The notes beneath the pieces are model-generated. The model did no database searches. It had not been told where the DNA came from and saw only the letters and a program-made list of their open reading frames with translations. DNA of 64,000 nucleotides from Beijerinckiaceae bacterium (GTDB lineage Bacteria > Pseudomonadota > Alphaproteobacteria > Rhizobiales > Beijerinckiaceae): assembly GCA_004564215.1 (NCBI GenBank), contig CP024846.1, forward strand, positions 2,108,001 to 2,172,000, in the 5' to 3' direction. A program made the position numbers and the translations under genes. Each line of letters opens with the position of its first letter. Position 1 is the first letter of the stretch. Below are positions 54,098 to 63,249 of this stretch, in pieces.

Positions 54098-54404
54098 GAT
54101 CCGATCCTTCGCAAAGAATGATATTTGACCTTTGCCGGCAAAGTCGCCTCGCCGCAAGTGCGAATGCGCGGGATACCTACGCTGGCCACAGCCGGAGGGC
54201 TGGGGTGCCGGAAGCTTTCGGGAGGATTGTGCCGGAATGTTTGCCTCCATTCACCGTTCCGGATCGCTTGAAAAATCTTCGTTCAATTTGGATTCGGGAA
54301 TTTCCCGCCGGCTAAGAAAACCTCTAGAAACGGCAAAGACCATTGACCGGGCCGGACAAAATACCTTTTGTCGCTCCGGGTTTTGACGCTTTTTTGGAAA
54401 TGCA
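54098..54404. other. Promoter region of the stand-alone pheT
   Basis: A 307-base gap between a leftward exported-protein gene and rightward pheT. Because pheS is missing, a pheT promoter must lie here. An AT-rich patch at 54270-54400 is the likely place. No T-box-like or attenuator structure is evident. Confidence 0.4.
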
Positions 54405-56837
54405 ATGAAATTCACTGTCTCCTGGCTGAAGGACCATATCGAGACCGACGCCACCCTCGATGAAATGATCGCGACGCTGACCAAGATCGGCCTCGAAGTT
54501 GAGCATGTCGAGGATAAGGCTCTCGCGCTCAAGGATTTTGTCGTCGCTCGCGTGGTCGAAGCCAAGCCTCATCCCAACGCCGATCGGCTGCGGGTTTGTC
54601 TCGTCGATACCGGCGGGGAGGCCCCGGTGCAGGTCGTTTGCGGCGCGCCCAATGCCCGCACCGGCATGAAATCGGTGTTTGCTGCGCCGGGGGCCCATAT
54701 CCCCGGCAAGAAGATCACGCTCGCCAAGGGCGTCATTCGCGGCGTCGAATCCAACGGCATGCTCTGTTCGGGCGCCGAACTTGAATTATCCGACGATCAT
54801 GACGGGATTCTCGATTTGCCCGACGCGGCGCCGGTCGGCGTGGCTTATGCGCAATGGGCGCATCTCGATGACCCGGTGATTGAAATCAATCTCCTGCCTA
54901 ATCGTCCCGATGCGGCGGGGGTGCACGGCATCGCCCGCGATCTCGCGGCAGCGGGGCTCGGCAAGTTCAAGGATCGGCCCATCAAGCCGGTCGAAAGCAA
55001 ATTTCCCTGTCCTCGCCAAGTCAGGCTCGATTTGGCGCCGGCCGATGCGCATCTGGCACCGGTCTTCGCGTTGCGCCAGGTGCGCGGCGTTCGCAATGGA
55101 CAAAGCCCCGACTGGATGCAAAAGCGGCTCAAGGCGATTGGGCTGCGGCCGATCAATGCGCTTGTCGACATCACCAATTACCTGACCTTCGATCGCGCCC
55201 GCCCGCTTCACGTGTTCGATGCAAATAAGGTCGAGGGCAATATCGTCGTCCGCCGCGCGCGGGAGGGGGAGACCCTCGTCGCGCTTGATGGCCGGACCTA
55301 TACGCTCGATCCGGATGTTTTGGTGATCGCGGATGATTCGGGCGTTGAATCACTCGCCGGAATCATGGGGGGCCAAGCCTCGGGGTGCGATGAATCGACG
55401 ACCGATGTGCTGATCGAAGCGGCATTATGGGACGAAGTGAATATTGCGCGAAGCGGCCGGCGCCTTGGCATCAATTCGGATGCGCGTTACCGGTTTGAAC
55501 GGGGTGTCGATCCGGCGTTCTGTCTGCCCGGATTGGAACTTGCGACGCGGCTCGTGATCGAGCTTTGCGGCGGCGTCGCCTCGACGCCGGTCGTTGCGGG
55601 AAAAGTGCCGCAGCCCGATAAACGCGTGGTCTTTCCCTGGAGCGAAGTGAAGCGATTGACCGGGCTCGATCTCGAAACTTCCGAGATGGCCGGCATTCTC
55701 GAACATCTCGGGTTCGAGCTGGCCAATTTCGCCGGCAACAGCGACGAGGTCGTCGTAAAAGTCCCCTCGTTCCGGCCCGACATCGAGGGCAAGGCCGATC
55801 TTGTCGAGGAGATCGTGCGGATCGCCGGTCTCGAGCGTGTCGCGGCGCGGCCGTTGCCGCGCGCTTCGGATCAGGTCGCGGCTGCAGTCTTGACCCTGCT
55901 GCAAAAGCGGGTGGGAAACGCCAAACGGGCGCTCGCCGCCAATGGCCTTGTTGAGGCGGTTACCTGGTCGTTTGTTTCGCATCAGCGGGCCCTGTTATTT
56001 GGTGGCGGCGCGCCGTCTGTGGCGCTCGCAAATCCGATCGCCCCCGAGCTATCGGACATGCGGCCGAGCCTGCTGCCGGGGCTGATCGCGGCGGCTCAAC
56101 GCAATGCCGACCGCGGTCATGGGGACGTCGCGCTGTTCGAAGTCGGGCAAATTTTTTTGGGCGATGGCGAAAACGATCAGCGGATCGCCGCCAGTGCAAT
56201 CCGACGCGGCAGGGCGAAACAGATGGGAACCGGGCGGCATTGGTCGGCTGCTCCGGCCGACGTCGATATTTTTGATGCCAAGGCCGACGCCTTGGCGCTT
56301 CTTGCGTCGCTCGGCGTTCCGACCAGTGGTTTGCAGACCGTCTCCGGAGGCCCGGACTGGTTTCATCCGGGCCGCTCGGGGACCCTGCAATTTGGGCCAA
56401 AAAATGTCATCGGTGCGTTTGGAGAGCTCCATCCGCGCCATCTTGAGGCCATTGGCGCAGAGGGACCGGTCGTCGGCTTTGAAATTATCCTCAATGACAT
56501 ACCGGCGCCGAAATCGAAGCCGACAAAGGCAAAACCGAAGCTCGAATTTTCGGAGCTCATGCCCGTGCAGCGCGACTTTGCTTTCGTGGTCGATCGTTTC
56601 GTGAAGGCGGCCGATATTTTGAAAGCCGCCCAAGCGGGCGAGCGCGCGCTCGTCTCGGATGTCGGCGTTTTCGACGTCTATGAAGGCAAGGGCATACCCG
56701 AAGGTAAGAAATCGGTCGCCATATCTGTCACACTGCAACCGCGCGAAAAAACCCTGACCGAAGCCGAGATCGATGCCGTCGCTGGCAAGATCATCGCGGA
56801 GGTCACCAAAAAAACCGGCGCGACCCTCAGAGGATAA
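54405..56837 (+). CDS. pheT: Phenylalanine-tRNA ligase beta subunit
   Basis: This 810-residue subunit of the heterotetrameric PheRS binds tRNA and edits Tyr-tRNA(Phe). The domains run in normal order: an N-terminal tRNA-binding OB domain (about 40-150, with [14 protein letters not shown]), B3/B4 editing domains (about 215-390), B5 (about 405-480), a catalytic-like core and a C-terminal anticodon-binding domain (about 715-808). The length is complete. The gene has its own start with GGAA and no pheS before it, and it points towards rplT-rpmI. This differs from the common rpmI-rplT-pheS-pheT order. Confidence 0.96.
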   Translation: MKFTVSWLKDHIETDATLDEMIATLTKIGLEVEHVEDKALALKDFVVARVVEAKPHPNADRLRVCLVDTGGEAPVQVVCGAPNARTGMKSVFAAPGAHIPGKKITLAKGVIRGVESNGMLCSGAELELSDDHDGILDLPDAAPVGVAYAQWAHLDDPVIEINLLPNRPDAAGVHGIARDLAAAGLGKFKDRPIKPVESKFPCPRQVRLDLAPADAHLAPVFALRQVRGVRNGQSPDWMQKRLKAIGLRPINALVDITNYLTFDRARPLHVFDANKVEGNIVVRRAREGETLVALDGRTYTLDPDVLVIADDSGVESLAGIMGGQASGCDESTTDVLIEAALWDEVNIARSGRRLGINSDARYRFERGVDPAFCLPGLELATRLVIELCGGVASTPVVAGKVPQPDKRVVFPWSEVKRLTGLDLETSEMAGILEHLGFELANFAGNSDEVVVKVPSFRPDIEGKADLVEEIVRIAGLERVAARPLPRASDQVAAAVLTLLQKRVGNAKRALAANGLVEAVTWSFVSHQRALLFGGGAPSVALANPIAPELSDMRPSLLPGLIAAAQRNADRGHGDVALFEVGQIFLGDGENDQRIAASAIRRGRAKQMGTGRHWSAAPADVDIFDAKADALALLASLGVPTSGLQTVSGGPDWFHPGRSGTLQFGPKNVIGAFGELHPRHLEAIGAEGPVVGFEIILNDIPAPKSKPTKAKPKLEFSELMPVQRDFAFVVDRFVKAADILKAAQAGERALVSDVGVFDVYEGKGIPEGKKSVAISVTLQPREKTLTEAEIDAVAGKIIAEVTKKTGATLRG

Positions 56838-56841
56838 AGCC

Positions 56842-57279
56842 TTGCGATCCATCATGCCCGTCATTTTCGCAGCCGCCTTCGTCGCGGTCCCTGCGATTTC
56901 GCAAGCCGCTCCGCGCGGCATCAATGATTGCGAAAAAATCCAGGCGGCGGACGCCTATAACCAGTGCCTGGCATTGTTTGGACCTGTCGCCCGCGGGCAT
57001 CGTTCGGTCGGCGCAGGCACGGATAACCAGGATGCCGCGGAGGCCAACGTCGAGAACTCCGAAGACTCGGTTGCCACGGCGGCAGCTTCAAACGAAACCG
57101 TTGACAAGGGCCGCCATGGGCGGCGCCACGCGAGCCGGCATGGCTGGGCGCGACACCATAGTTCTACGCATCATGCGCGGCACGGGCATTGGCGCCACAG
57201 CGGAACGGCCGAGCACGCGCAGGGTAAAAGCAAAAGGCTCGCGTTCAGCGTCGTGCCAGGCCGTACGCGCCTGCGCTGA
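56842..57279 (+). CDS. Small exported His-rich protein
   Basis: This 145-residue protein has a signal peptide (about 1-21) and a short conserved-looking N-terminal part with two cysteines (INDCEKIQAADAYNQCLALFG). The C-terminal half is basic with about 15 histidines (GRHGRRHASRHGWARHH and similar). A TTG at 56842 is the probable start because AGAGGA lies seven bases before it; an ATG at 56854 is the alternative. It lies four bases after pheT. The His-rich tail could bind metal or nucleic acid. No family is known to me. Confidence 0.62.
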   Translation: MRSIMPVIFAAAFVAVPAISQAAPRGINDCEKIQAADAYNQCLALFGPVARGHRSVGAGTDNQDAAEANVENSEDSVATAAASNETVDKGRHGRRHASRHGWARHHSSTHHARHGHWRHSGTAEHAQGKSKRLAFSVVPGRTRLR

Positions 57280-57297
57280 GCATTTCGCGGCGCGGGC

Positions 57298-57663
57298 TTA
57301 GGCCCGCGCGGGAAGAGCGCCCTTCGCCTTTTCGACGATCGCTTTGAAGGCCTCGGGCTCGCTGATCGCGAGTTCGGCAAGAACCTTGCGATCGATCTCG
57401 ATGCCGGCTTTGGCAAGGCCATCGATGAAGCGCGAATAGGTGAGGCCGAGTTCGCGCACCGCTGCATTCAGACGTTGAATCCATAAGGCCCGGAAAACCC
57501 GCTTTTTGACGCGCCGGTCGCGCGTCGCATATTGCATCGAACGGTCGACGGCGGCCTTCGCGGCGCGGATGGTATTCTTGCGGCGACCATAAAAACCTGT
57601 GGCGGCCTTCAGTGTCTTCTTGTGCTTGGCGTGCGAGGTGACGCCGCGTTTGACGCGTGCCAT
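57298..57663 (-). CDS. rplT: 50S ribosomal protein L20
   Basis: This 121-residue L20 is needed for early 50S assembly. The N-terminal basic tail [15 protein letters not shown] and the conserved [14 protein letters not shown] and [14 protein letters not shown] segments leave no doubt. It follows rpmI by 49 bases in one operon. In many bacteria L20 represses its own operon by binding the leader. It faces the convergent His-rich gene, with 18 bases between the stops. Confidence 0.97.
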   Translation of the reverse strand: MARVKRGVTSHAKHKKTLKAATGFYGRRKNTIRAAKAAVDRSMQYATRDRRVKKRVFRALWIQRLNAAVRELGLTYSRFIDGLAKAGIEIDRKVLAELAISEPEAFKAIVEKAKGALPARA

Positions 57664-57712
57664 GGCTGAACTCCGGATTTATGCTGAAATGGACAAAGGA
57701 TGAAGCGCGCTT

Positions 57713-57913
57713 TCAGCCGTTGGGCAGAAAGAATTTTATGATGTTGTCGCCATCGCTTTTGAACATCACATTGGTGCCGCGCAGATTCCGAATCTGCTTA
57801 TTGGTCCGTTTGATCATGCCGTGGCGTTTGCCGCGTTGCGCATAGATCACCTTGCCGGTGGCGGTGATCTTGAAGCGCTTCTTGGCGCCCGATTTGGTTT
57901 TCAGTTTGGGCAT
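57713..57913 (-). CDS. rpmI: 50S ribosomal protein L35
   Basis: This 66-residue L35 starts [21 protein letters not shown] and ends with the usual [18 protein letters not shown] tail. GGAGAC precedes the ATG. It is the first gene of the rpmI-rplT operon, behind a promoter and structured leader at 57914-58087. Confidence 0.97.
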   Translation of the reverse strand: MPKLKTKSGAKKRFKITATGKVIYAQRGKRHGMIKRTNKQIRNLRGTNVMFKSDGDNIIKFFLPNG

Positions 57914-58053
57914 TTTGCTTAAGTCTCCGTCAGGCGTCTCGCGCCCGAAAATGTGTCGACCGAGCGGACCATTGGGACCGCTCGCGTTTCGAACGAATTC
58001 GAAACAAGCGAAAGAACCGCCACGGCAGCCCTTATCAGCCGGGCGGTTCGGAA
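57914..58053 (-). promoter_or_regulatory. Structured 5' leader of rpmI-rplT
   Basis: The leader of about 140 bases contains three successive perfect stems: GAACCGCC/GGCGGTTC (58014-58021 with 58042-58049), GTTTCGAA/TTCGAAAC around CGAA (57986-58005), and CGAGCGG/CCGCTCG (57961-57967 with 57978-57984). None is followed by a U-run. Autoregulation by L20 or L35, as in other phyla, is the natural idea, but the structure is not a copy of the known leaders. Confidence 0.6.
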
Positions 58054-58059
58054 CTGCGC

Positions 58060-58087
58060 CTTATACGCAATGACAAGGGAAATGCAA
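58060..58087 (-). promoter_or_regulatory. Sigma-70 promoter of rpmI-rplT
   Basis: On the minus strand TTGCAT (58082-58087), a 16-base spacer and TATAAG (58060-58065) form a near-consensus promoter. Transcription should begin near 58053. Confidence 0.7.
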
Positions 58088-58101
58088 GGCCGTTCCCTCA
58101 A

Positions 58102-58353
58102 TCAGAAGCCGACGCCGAGAAGCACAACCCCTGGGCAGGCTAGGGATGCGCATTTGCCTCTTGCGGGCTGCTGGGCAGGCAGCGCCCGACTGGGGGGAGG
58201 GGTCGGGCGGGGGGCCCGGGAACGCCCTTGCAGGCAGTCGAACGCCGGCGACTGATAATCTTCATGCTCCGGTCCGGCCAATGTGAGGCGGCTGGACAGG
58301 GCCATCAAGGCGCCCGTCGCAAAAACAAGTGTCACATATTCCCGCAGCCGCAA
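58102..58353 (-). CDS. Possible small exported protein (weak)
   Basis: A frame of 83-86 residues with a signal-like N-terminus (EYVTLVFATGALMALSSRLTLAG) and a Pro/Ala-rich remainder with three cysteines. A GGGAGG lies at good distance before a TTG at 58353, while the GTG at 58362 is too close to it. There are no homologues that I know of. It may be non-coding upstream sequence. Confidence 0.3.
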   Translation of the reverse strand: MRLREYVTLVFATGALMALSSRLTLAGPEHEDYQSPAFDCLQGRSRAPRPTPPPSRALPAQQPARGKCASLACPGVVLLGVGF

Positions 58354-58556
58354 CCCGTACACCTCCCAGGAGAAAAATTAACGCGCGGGACCTGTGTCCA
58401 TTGGCTTTCCTCTCCAAGCGGAACCACGCGGTCAGCCAAGGGCGCAATCGCGGTTTCCGCACTAAATCGGGAGAATACGGCAAAGGTCTGTGCGAAAAAC
58501 CGCAAGGCTTGCCGTAAAGCTTTCGCTCGGCCGGCTTAAGCGACCGGGATTTATGA

Positions 58557-59282
58557 TTATCGGCCCGGCGCCGCCGCGCGGTCTGCGAAGATGCGGATAG
58601 CGCCCCGCGTCGCGAGCCGAGCCGCGGGCAGACTTTGGTCACCGGCGAGCACGCGGCCGAGAATCTCTCGTTTTTGGGGCCCTGACACCAGAAACAAAAT
58701 GATTCGGCTCGATTCCAGTGCCGGATAAGTGAGCGAAATGCGCGGTTCCGGCTTCGCCCCGCGGATCGAAGTCACCCAGGCCTTCCGTTCCTCCAGGGCC
58801 ACGGTGCCGGGAAAAAGCGAGGCGGTGTGTCCATCCTCGCCGAGACCGAGCAAATTGACACCAAACAGGGGCCGGTCGGGATCGAGCGTTCGGCTGCCAT
58901 AGAAGTCCTGCAAGACCTTCTCATACAGTGCCGCCGCTTCTTCCGGCGAAGCGCAATCGGTGGGAATCGGGTGAACCTGTGCGGGCGGAATCGGCACGTA
59001 CTGGATCAAGGCTTCCCACGCCATCCGATAATTGCTGTCACGATCCGTTGCCGGCACAAAACGTTCATCGCCCCAGAAGAGATGAATTTTTCCCCAATCG
59101 ATGCGCGGGGAAAAATCGGGGCCGCCAAGAAGCTCATAAACCCGTTTCGGCGTCGAACCGCCGGAGAGGCCGAGGCCGACGGCGCCGGAGGCCTGCGCGA
59201 TAAAGGTGACAAGCCAAGCTGCGACGCGGTTCGCCATGGACTCGGGGTCATCTGCGACGTCGAGGATCGGTACTGGGGTCAT
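58557..59282 (-). CDS. pgl: 6-phosphogluconolactonase
   Basis: This 241-residue DevB-type enzyme hydrolyses 6-phosphogluconolactone in the oxidative pentose phosphate pathway. Motifs are GLSGGSTPKRVYELL near 38, the FWGDERFVP segment near 70, and LLGLGEDGHTASLFPG near 145. It is downstream of gnd on the same strand with a 61-base gap. The usual third partner, glucose-6-phosphate dehydrogenase, is not in the window. Confidence 0.94.
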   Translation of the reverse strand: MTPVPILDVADDPESMANRVAAWLVTFIAQASGAVGLGLSGGSTPKRVYELLGGPDFSPRIDWGKIHLFWGDERFVPATDRDSNYRMAWEALIQYVPIPPAQVHPIPTDCASPEEAAALYEKVLQDFYGSRTLDPDRPLFGVNLLGLGEDGHTASLFPGTVALEERKAWVTSIRGAKPEPRISLTYPALESSRIILFLVSGPQKREILGRVLAGDQSLPAARLATRGAIRIFADRAAAPGR

Positions 59283-59343
59283 CTTATGATCTTTGTCGCG
59301 AAGGGGCCGTTATGGAAGTTCAAAGGCCAATTTCCATCCCGCG

Positions 59344-60339
59344 CTACCTATGCGGCGGAGTGTCTGCGGAGCGTTCGACATGACCGCCGAATTTGAAACG
59401 CATCGCCGACAGCAGCTTTTCCCCGAATGTATGTTGCTCGCGGGAGCGAAACCGCGCGAACAGCGAAGCGGCAAGGACATTGGCCGGCACGGCTTCTTCG
59501 ATGGCCGCATCGACGGTCCAGCGACCCTCGCCGGAATCTTCGACCGCGCCGGTGAAATTCGCAAGCGCGGGGTCTTCCGCAAGTGCCATCGCACTAAGAT
59601 CAAGTAGCCATGACGAGATGACACTCCCGCGCCGCCAGACTTCGGCGATGTCGGCAAGATTAAGCGTGAACCGCTCGCTTTCGGGAAGGGCAGACTCGGC
59701 CTTGCCCTTCAAAATGCCGAACCCCTCGGCGTAGGCCTGCATCAGACCATATTCGATGCCATTGTGAATCATTTTCACGAAATGGCCAGCGCCCGCGGGA
59801 CCGGCATGGATATAGCCGCGCTCGGCTCTTGGATCTTGATCCTGCCGGCCGGGCGTCCTGGCAATCGAGCCGAGGCCTGGCGCGAGGGCTTGGAAAATCG
59901 GATCGAGATGATCGACTGCGGTGTCAGTGCCGCCGATCATCATGCAATAGCCGCGCTCGAGGCCCCAGATCCCGCCGGAGGTTCCGACATCGACATAGGC
60001 GATGTTTTTCGCCGCAAGGGCTTTGGCCCGCCTTATGTCGTCTTTGTAAAATGTATTGCCGCCATCGATCAGAATGTCTCCACTGCTCAACAGAGCGCTC
60101 ACGCGATCGAGCATGGCTTCGGTAACGGCGCCGGCGGGAAGCATGATCCAAATCGCCCGTGGAGGATCGAGTTTCTTGACAAGATCCGAGATGTCCGAGG
60201 CTGGCGTCAGGCCCTCGGCGGCAAGTTCGGCAACCGGCTGTTGGGTCCGGTTGTAGACCACGCAATGCTGTCCGGCCCGGTGGAGGCGCCGCGCGATATT
60301 GCTTCCCATCCGGCCGAGGCCAATGACGCCAAGCTGCAT
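59344..60339 (-). CDS. gnd: 6-phosphogluconate dehydrogenase, decarboxylating (short form)
   Basis: This 331-residue enzyme oxidises 6-phosphogluconate to ribulose 5-phosphate. It has the N-terminal nucleotide motif [16 protein letters not shown], the substrate signature [21 protein letters not shown], and the [17 protein letters not shown] catalytic Lys-Asn helix. The length is that of the short (GndA/YqeC-like) form, about 330 residues, often NAD-dependent. The ATG at 60339 has AAAGGGG upstream; the 47-codon longer frame is rejected. It forms a unit with pgl. Confidence 0.94.
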   Translation of the reverse strand: MQLGVIGLGRMGSNIARRLHRAGQHCVVYNRTQQPVAELAAEGLTPASDISDLVKKLDPPRAIWIMLPAGAVTEAMLDRVSALLSSGDILIDGGNTFYKDDIRRAKALAAKNIAYVDVGTSGGIWGLERGYCMMIGGTDTAVDHLDPIFQALAPGLGSIARTPGRQDQDPRAERGYIHAGPAGAGHFVKMIHNGIEYGLMQAYAEGFGILKGKAESALPESERFTLNLADIAEVWRRGSVISSWLLDLSAMALAEDPALANFTGAVEDSGEGRWTVDAAIEEAVPANVLAASLFARFRSREQHTFGEKLLSAMRFKFGGHVERSADTPPHR

Positions 60340-60555
60340 TTTGACCCCTTTCGGCGCTCGCCGAAACGGCGAGCCATCGCAATTTGAGGTGCATGCTAAA
60401 GCACCGGCGTAAAACGTGCCAGTCGGACGTAAGTTTCGAACGCGGGCATGGATCGCGGCGCCTTTGCCGATTTGCACCAAAACGGCTGGACCTTGATGGG
60501 CCTATCGCTCAATTGTAGAGCCATATGCGACCCACCCCTGGAGACAACCGCCCCC

Positions 60556-61962
60556 ATGATATCTTCTCTGACAAAAGGCGTGGGTTTGGCTGCGGTTTTC
60601 TCGATGACGATGGCGACTTCGGCGGTGGCGTCGCCCTCGCTCGATGGCGCGCAGCTTTCATGGCCCCTTGCTTTGCCGTTTGCTGGGATGCTCCTGTCGA
60701 TCGCGCTCGGCCCGCTCGTCGTCAAGGAATGGTGGCACATCCATTACGAGAAGGCGGCTGCCTTTTGGGCGGTCGCGGCGATTTCCGGCCTTGTCGCGGT
60801 CGAGGGGTTTTCCGCGACCGCGGCCGGCGTTGTGCACAGCATGGCGCTCGAATATCTGCCCTTCATCCTCATGCTCTTTGCCCTGTTCACAGCGGCGGGA
60901 GGCATTGTGGTCGAAGGTAGACTCAATGGTTCGCCGGTCGCCAATACGCTGATCCTGGCATTTGGGGCTGGCATCGCCAGCATCGTTGGCACAACCGGCG
61001 CCTCGATGATCTTGATCCGCCCGCTGATCGTTGCCAACAGCGGCCGCCGGTTCAATGCCCATGTCGTGGTTTTCTTTATCTTCCTAGTTTCCAATATCGG
61101 GGGAGTGCTAACGCCGCTCGGCGACCCACCTCTTTTCCTCGGCTTTCTGCAAGGGATCGATTTCTTTTGGACGGCGCGTAATTTGTGGCTTGAAGCGCTG
61201 TTCGCCGTCGGCGTGCTGCTTCTTGTCTTTTTCGTCATCGACTCGTTTCTTTATCGGCGCGAAAAGAATCCGCCCCGTGAACAAACGGGCCTTCGGGTGA
61301 ACGGGCTTGTGAACGTCGGATTGATTGGCATCGCGGTCCTTGCGATCGTCGGCAGCGGCATCTGGCATCCAGGCATAGGCTTCGACGTGCTCGGAGCACG
61401 AATCGAATTGCAGAACCTCGTCCGCGAATTCACGATGGTTTTTGTCGGGGTTGCATCGCTGTATTTGACGAGTCCAACTCTGCGTGCCGCCAACGGTTTT
61501 GAATGGGAGCCGATCCGGGAGGTCGCCTATCTATTTGCCGGCATTTTTATTTGCATCATTCCGGTGATGGCGATGCTTCGGGCCGGCACGAACGGCCTAT
61601 TTTCCCTGATGATTCCTATCTTGACCCATGCAGATGGGACCGCGAACAACGTCGTTTACTTCTGGGCGACCGGGCTTCTCTCGTCCTTTTTGGACAACGC
61701 CCCGACCTATCTGGTGTTTTTTCAGCTTGCCGGCGGGGATCCGTCACTGCTCATGGGGCCGCTTGCCAGGACCCTGGCGGCCATTTCGCTCGGGGCGGTT
61801 TTTCTCGGCGCCAACACCTACATCGGCAATGCGCCGAATTTCATGGTCTATGCGATTGCGCGGCGGGCCGGCATTCGAATGCCCGGCTTTTTCCCCTACA
61901 TGGCTTGGTCGAGCGTGATCCTGCTGCCGTTGTTTGGTGCGGTCAGCTGGCTGTTTTTTTAG
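60556..61962 (+). CDS. CitMHS_2-type putative sodium:proton antiporter
   Basis: This 468-residue transporter has a signal-like first segment and about 12 membrane helices. Features of the ion-transporter superfamily are visible: VGTTGASMILIRPL in the first re-entrant region, NIGGVLTPLGDPPLFLGFL, and in the second half SSFLDNAPTYLVFF with GANTYIGNAPNFMVYAIA. The family (PF16980) is annotated as a Na+/H+ antiporter or citrate transporter. The substrate is unproven. The start at ATG 60556 omits 36 upstream codons without features. Confidence 0.85.
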   Translation: MISSLTKGVGLAAVFSMTMATSAVASPSLDGAQLSWPLALPFAGMLLSIALGPLVVKEWWHIHYEKAAAFWAVAAISGLVAVEGFSATAAGVVHSMALEYLPFILMLFALFTAAGGIVVEGRLNGSPVANTLILAFGAGIASIVGTTGASMILIRPLIVANSGRRFNAHVVVFFIFLVSNIGGVLTPLGDPPLFLGFLQGIDFFWTARNLWLEALFAVGVLLLVFFVIDSFLYRREKNPPREQTGLRVNGLVNVGLIGIAVLAIVGSGIWHPGIGFDVLGARIELQNLVREFTMVFVGVASLYLTSPTLRAANGFEWEPIREVAYLFAGIFICIIPVMAMLRAGTNGLFSLMIPILTHADGTANNVVYFWATGLLSSFLDNAPTYLVFFQLAGGDPSLLMGPLARTLAAISLGAVFLGANTYIGNAPNFMVYAIARRAGIRMPGFFPYMAWSSVILLPLFGAVSWLFF

Positions 61963-62151
61963 CTACAGCTTGAGTGTCTTTGGGGATTTTGGTCCGGGTG
62001 GAACGGTTATTGGCGAAAATGTAGCAGTCTCATGTCGAAAATTGTTATTGTTAGGCTTGGAATAAGCTTTCGAACTGCATAGTGGTATTTGCGGGCGGAG
62101 CGATAGTCCTGGCTTTCGCCCTGCCACAACATAATCCCCCGAGTTTTTTCA

Positions 62152-63039
62152 GTGCTGCCATCTGTTTGGTCTGACGACAAGCGGCGAGAGGATCATGTCG
62201 TCCTCGGCGGTCGAACGCTCTCTCTCGACAAGATTTTGAACGAGACGTTTTTCGTTCCCGAGAAGGTGAAGGAGCTCAACAAGATCTTCACGCGGAATGT
62301 GCCCTTTCCGCATATCGAATTCGAAGGCCTGTTCTCTCCGCTCCTCCTGGAGCTGATGTATTCGGAATTCGACAGCGTCAAATGGAATGATTGGACGCGT
62401 TACGACACCAAGAATGAACGTAAGCTCGCGTCACGGCCAAACGTGCGGTTCGGCCACGCAACGCAGTTATATTTCGACATCATCCATTCCAGTCTCTTCG
62501 TCGATTTCATTCAGCGAATCACGGGCATTCCAGGCCTCGTTCCCGACCCTGCGCTTGCAAGCGGCGGGATGCATGAGATTCGGACTGGCGGGAAGTTCTC
62601 GTTGCACCTCGATTTCAACCAGCATGAGGTCACGAAACTCGACACGCGCTTGGTCTTCATCACTTATCTCAACAAGGACTGGCTGCCTTCCTACGGCGGG
62701 ACGTTGGAACTATGGAGCATGGAGAAAAAGAAATGCGTGACGGAAATTCTCCCGACCTTTGGGCGGTCGGCCCTCATCGCCCATTCCTCTAAAAGCCTCC
62801 ACGGTCATCCGAACCCGGTCAAGGCGCCGGATGGACGTTCGCGGCGCTCCGCCGCCGCCTATTACTACAGCAATGGCCGGTCCGACGGGGAGAGCAGGAA
62901 TTATCACAGTACGCTCTTTCCCACGCCCATCTCTTTGTCCCAACGGGAAAGACTCGCATCTGCCGTCAAATATGTAACGCCGCCGGTCATAGTCGACGCA
63001 TTTCGTAAATTGAGCGCGTTTGTGCGCCGTAAACTTTAA
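62152..63039 (+). CDS. 2-oxoglutarate/Fe(II)-dependent oxygenase (prolyl-4-hydroxylase type), paralogue 1
   Basis: This 295-residue protein has the iron triad H152-x-D154 (SLHLDFN) with a distal His at 217 or 219 (SLHGHP) and a 2-oxoglutarate-binding Arg at 231-232 (RRSAAAYYY). The N-terminal PFPHIEFEGLF-type motif belongs to the same family of stand-alone hydroxylases, often found in glycan or peptide modification clusters. The GTG start at 62152 is supported by the paralogue downstream, which begins at the matching residue. The substrate is unknown. Confidence 0.85.
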   Translation: MLPSVWSDDKRREDHVVLGGRTLSLDKILNETFFVPEKVKELNKIFTRNVPFPHIEFEGLFSPLLLELMYSEFDSVKWNDWTRYDTKNERKLASRPNVRFGHATQLYFDIIHSSLFVDFIQRITGIPGLVPDPALASGGMHEIRTGGKFSLHLDFNQHEVTKLDTRLVFITYLNKDWLPSYGGTLELWSMEKKKCVTEILPTFGRSALIAHSSKSLHGHPNPVKAPDGRSRRSAAAYYYSNGRSDGESRNYHSTLFPTPISLSQRERLASAVKYVTPPVIVDAFRKLSAFVRRKL

Positions 63040-63249
63040 GCGCGAATCTCGCGGGTACTCCGTTTGTCGTCGGCTCAGTGCCTGACAATAATCGTCAGTT
63101 GATCGCGCGAGAGTTTCGTGTTCGGCTGAATGTCACAAATCCGGTGATTTAGTGGCCGGGGTGTGAAGTTTAGCACCGACTGCGATTTGCGGATATGTGA
63201 CTGAGAAGGCTCCCATAGTCCTCATTTGGTCAATCACAGAGATCATTTT

